This document shows positions 62,531-64,000 of a DNA stretch of 64,000 nucleotides, in pieces (the stretch's first letter is position 1; each line of letters begins with the position of its first letter). The position numbers were made by a program, and so were the translations under genes. The notes under the pieces are model-generated. The model was not told the DNA's origin. It worked only from the letters and a program-made list of their open reading frames with translations, and did no database searches. Source of the stretch: Myxococcales bacterium (GTDB lineage Bacteria > Myxococcota_A > Polyangia > Polyangiales > Ga0077539); NCBI GenBank assembly GCA_030652255.1, contig JAUSAZ010000012.1, positions 285,066 to 349,065 on the forward strand. The letters run 5' to 3'.

Positions 62531-63895
62531 ATGTTGAGGAACTACTCGCGCTCGCTGTGTCTGGCCCTTTCCCTCGCCGCCTGCTCGCCCACGGCGCTCG
62601 GCCCCGATCCCTCGCCCGATGGGGCGACCGCCGCGGACACGGCGCCCCTCGATGAAGGCATCGTCGTCGCCGACGCGAGCGGGCCGGACGCCAGCCCCAC
62701 GGATGTCAGCGCCCCTGGAGACTCCTCCGCCTCCGACGGAGGCGTTGCCGCCGACGTCGCGACCGACGGCCCCGCCCCCGCCGACGTCCCGCTCACGCCC
62801 GACGCGCCCGCGCCCCTCGACGTGCCCGCCGCGTCCGACGTGCCCGCCGCGGTGGACGCCGTCGTCGCGCGCGACACCCCCGTTGTCATGGACACACCCG
62901 TCGCCAGGGACATCCCCGTCGTCATGGACATCGCCGTGGTGATCGACCGGGGCTTCGTCATGGACACCCCCGTCGTGATCGACCGCGGCGTCATGGTGGA
63001 CGTCCCCTCGCCCGATGTTCCCCGGGCCGAGGACAGGCCCGTGACCCCGATGTGCCTCGCGCTTCGCGCCAGCTGCACCAGCACCGACCAGTGCTGCGCG
63101 GGCACGGACTGTCAGCCGACGCCGACGACGCCCCGCTGCTGCCGCGCGGGAGGGCAGGCGTGTACCGGCTCGCTCGACTGCTGCGGCTACATGCTCTGCT
63201 CCGCCGGCACCTGCGTCTGCCGCACCGAGGGGCGCGCCTGCGTCTACAGCGGCGAGTGCTGCGAGGGCACCAGCTGCGTCTCGGGGACCTGCCGCGCCGC
63301 GAGCACCTGCTCGTCCATCGGGACCGCCTGCGGGGCGGGCTGCTGCGCCGGTCTCACCTGCACCAGCGGCACCTGCCAGGCGCCCCCCACGTGCTCATCC
63401 GTCGGGATGGCGTGTGGATCGGGCTGCTGCGCCGGGCTCACCTGCACCAGCGGCACCTGCCAGATGCCCGCCGCCTGCGTGGCCAACGGCGGCGACTGCG
63501 TCAACAACCGCAATTGCTGCTCGGAGAACTGCACCGCCGGGACCTGTCGTTCGTCGGACGGCTGCTACGGCCCAGGGGGACTGTGCTTCGGCAACAGCTG
63601 GTGCTGCGAGGGCACCGAGTGCGGCGAGACCGGCTCCTGCCGGACCGTGTGCCGGGCGCCCAACCAGCGCTGCCTGCAGAACAGCGACTGCTGCAATCGT
63701 CGCTGCACCGCCAACCGCTGCGAGACCGTCTGCGGCGAAGTGGGAAGGGGCTGCGGCGGCGACTCCGACTGCTGCAGCGGCGAGTGCGGCAGCGGCATCT
63801 GTCGTGTGCGCACGTGCCAGCGGCGCTATCAGCCGTGCCGCTCCCGGACCGACTGCTGCGACGGCGAGTGCAACTTCGACATCTGCCAGGGCTGA
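62531..63895 (+). CDS. Knottin-like cysteine-rich lipoprotein
   Basis: 454 residues, ATG 62531. Lipobox LAAC (LCLALSLAAC). A long DVP/VMD-rich linker (about 20-170), then about nine cysteine modules whose pattern is C.....CT...CC....C..G.C, with vicinal CC pairs (CCAGTDC, CCGYMLC, CCEGTSC, CCAGLTC), the signature of inhibitor-cystine-knot or conotoxin-like folds. Two adjacent modules are near-identical (ACG.GCCAGLTCTSGTCQ), evidence of recent duplication. Could act as protease inhibitor, toxin or adhesin. Last complete gene of the window. Confidence 0.82.
   Translation: MLRNYSRSLCLALSLAACSPTALGPDPSPDGATAADTAPLDEGIVVADASGPDASPTDVSAPGDSSASDGGVAADVATDGPAPADVPLTPDAPAPLDVPAASDVPAAVDAVVARDTPVVMDTPVARDIPVVMDIAVVIDRGFVMDTPVVIDRGVMVDVPSPDVPRAEDRPVTPMCLALRASCTSTDQCCAGTDCQPTPTTPRCCRAGGQACTGSLDCCGYMLCSAGTCVCRTEGRACVYSGECCEGTSCVSGTCRAASTCSSIGTACGAGCCAGLTCTSGTCQAPPTCSSVGMACGSGCCAGLTCTSGTCQMPAACVANGGDCVNNRNCCSENCTAGTCRSSDGCYGPGGLCFGNSWCCEGTECGETGSCRTVCRAPNQRCLQNSDCCNRRCTANRCETVCGEVGRGCGGDSDCCSGECGSGICRVRTCQRRYQPCRSRTDCCDGECNFDICQG
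62811..63000. repeat. Degenerate tandem repeat encoding Val/Asp/Pro/Met linker
   Basis: Repeated short units such as GTCATGGACACCCCCGTCG and GTGATCGACCG encoding VMDTPV, VIDRG. Similar in content to the 15-bp repeats in the SUMF1 lipoprotein linker at 29101-29227, so the two linkers may share origin. Confidence 0.6.
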
Positions 63896-63945
63896 TCGCG
63901 GCGGGGGGGGGAGGCCCATAGGCGTTAACGGATTGAGGCCGATGC

Positions 63946-64000
63946 GGGCGGGGCAAGCCCCGCCCCTACGCAGCGAGAACTCTTCCCCGTAGGGGCGGGG
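63946..64000. repeat. Truncated palindromic element D at right edge
   Basis: A perfect 9-bp hairpin (GGGCGGGGC, AA loop, GCCCCGCCC at 63946-63965) is followed by CTACG, and then CGTAGGGGCGGGG (63988-64000) inverts CCCCGCCCCTACG (63958-63970) exactly over 13 bp. The window ends inside the second half. Likely a dispersed palindromic repeat, distinct from A/B and C. Confidence 0.6.

Overview
This is a very GC-rich window with strong G/C at third codon positions. It is dense in lipoproteins, Hanks-type Ser/Thr kinases, cysteine-rich secreted proteins and seven-repeat propeller proteins. That style, with a Wsp/Frz-like chemosensory operon and pervasive 4-bp ATGA/GTGA gene overlaps, points to a predatory/myxobacterial-type bacterium (Myxococcota, probably Polyangia/Sandaracinaceae-like). 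This is inferred from gene style, since no rRNA is present. I see no tRNA, rRNA, CRISPR array, transposase or prophage.

Layout. 1-7 kb: N-terminal part of SMC (runs off the left edge), a metalloprotease-like lipoprotein, a small lipoprotein, a small membrane protein overlapping tail-to-tail with a SulP sulfate permease, and a CrtI/RetSat-like oxidoreductase. 7-11.6 kb: a translationally coupled unit of ECF sigma factor, FecR/TPR anti-sigma-like protein and beta-barrel-like protein, followed by a di-heme cytochrome c lipoprotein. 11.6-20.6 kb: a TPMT-like methyltransferase, a transglutaminase-like protein, a cysteine-rich lipoprotein, a DUF2786 protein, a reverse-strand Ser/Thr kinase - TPR/two-TM protein - FG-GAP lipoprotein operon, and a YegS-like lipid kinase. 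20.6-25.3 kb: surE, an IgGFc-binding-like lipoprotein, an isochorismatase-fold hydrolase, a NADAR protein and a small possible PD-(D/E)XK protein. 25.3-31.7 kb: palindromic repeat element A, a broken gene beside it, and several lipoproteins (one with a SUMF1 domain, one ferritin-like). 31.7-41.7 kb: an MmyB-type regulator with a palindromic operator candidate, then a complete Wsp-like chemosensory operon (cheW-cheR/TPR-cheW-mcp-cheA/REC-cheB) ending in a triple-receiver hybrid histidine kinase in place of the WspR diguanylate cyclase. 41.8-46.3 kb: a coiled-coil lipoprotein, radC, and the rpmH-rnpA-yidD-yidC-jag cluster. 46.3-53.2 kb: an ADP-ribosylglycohydrolase, palindromic element C, a TVP38-like protein, a Uma2 protein, a PilZ-like protein, a PSI-repeat lipoprotein and a predicted pseudokinase. 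53.5-64 kb: a 1254-residue RCC1 lipoprotein, palindromic element B (a relative of A), two methyltransferase-fold lipoproteins, a glycine-rich lipoprotein, a Rieske oxygenase, a knottin-like lipoprotein, and truncated palindromic element D at the right edge.

How the genes work together. Three signalling blocks stand out: the Wsp-like array, the ECF sigma/FecR unit, and the kinases, one active-looking and one that has lost its catalytic residues. Nine lipoproteins share one plan: a lipobox, an Asp/Ala/Pro/Val-rich linker often made of minisatellites, cysteine-rich modules, and then a variable display domain (FG-GAP, IgGFc-binding, SUMF1, PSI, RCC1, Gly-rich, knottin). This suggests a modular cell-surface repertoire. 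The rpmH-rnpA-yidD-yidC-jag cluster is the housekeeping anchor. Elements A and B are a related pair of large inverted repeats, each sitting between the 3' ends of convergent genes.
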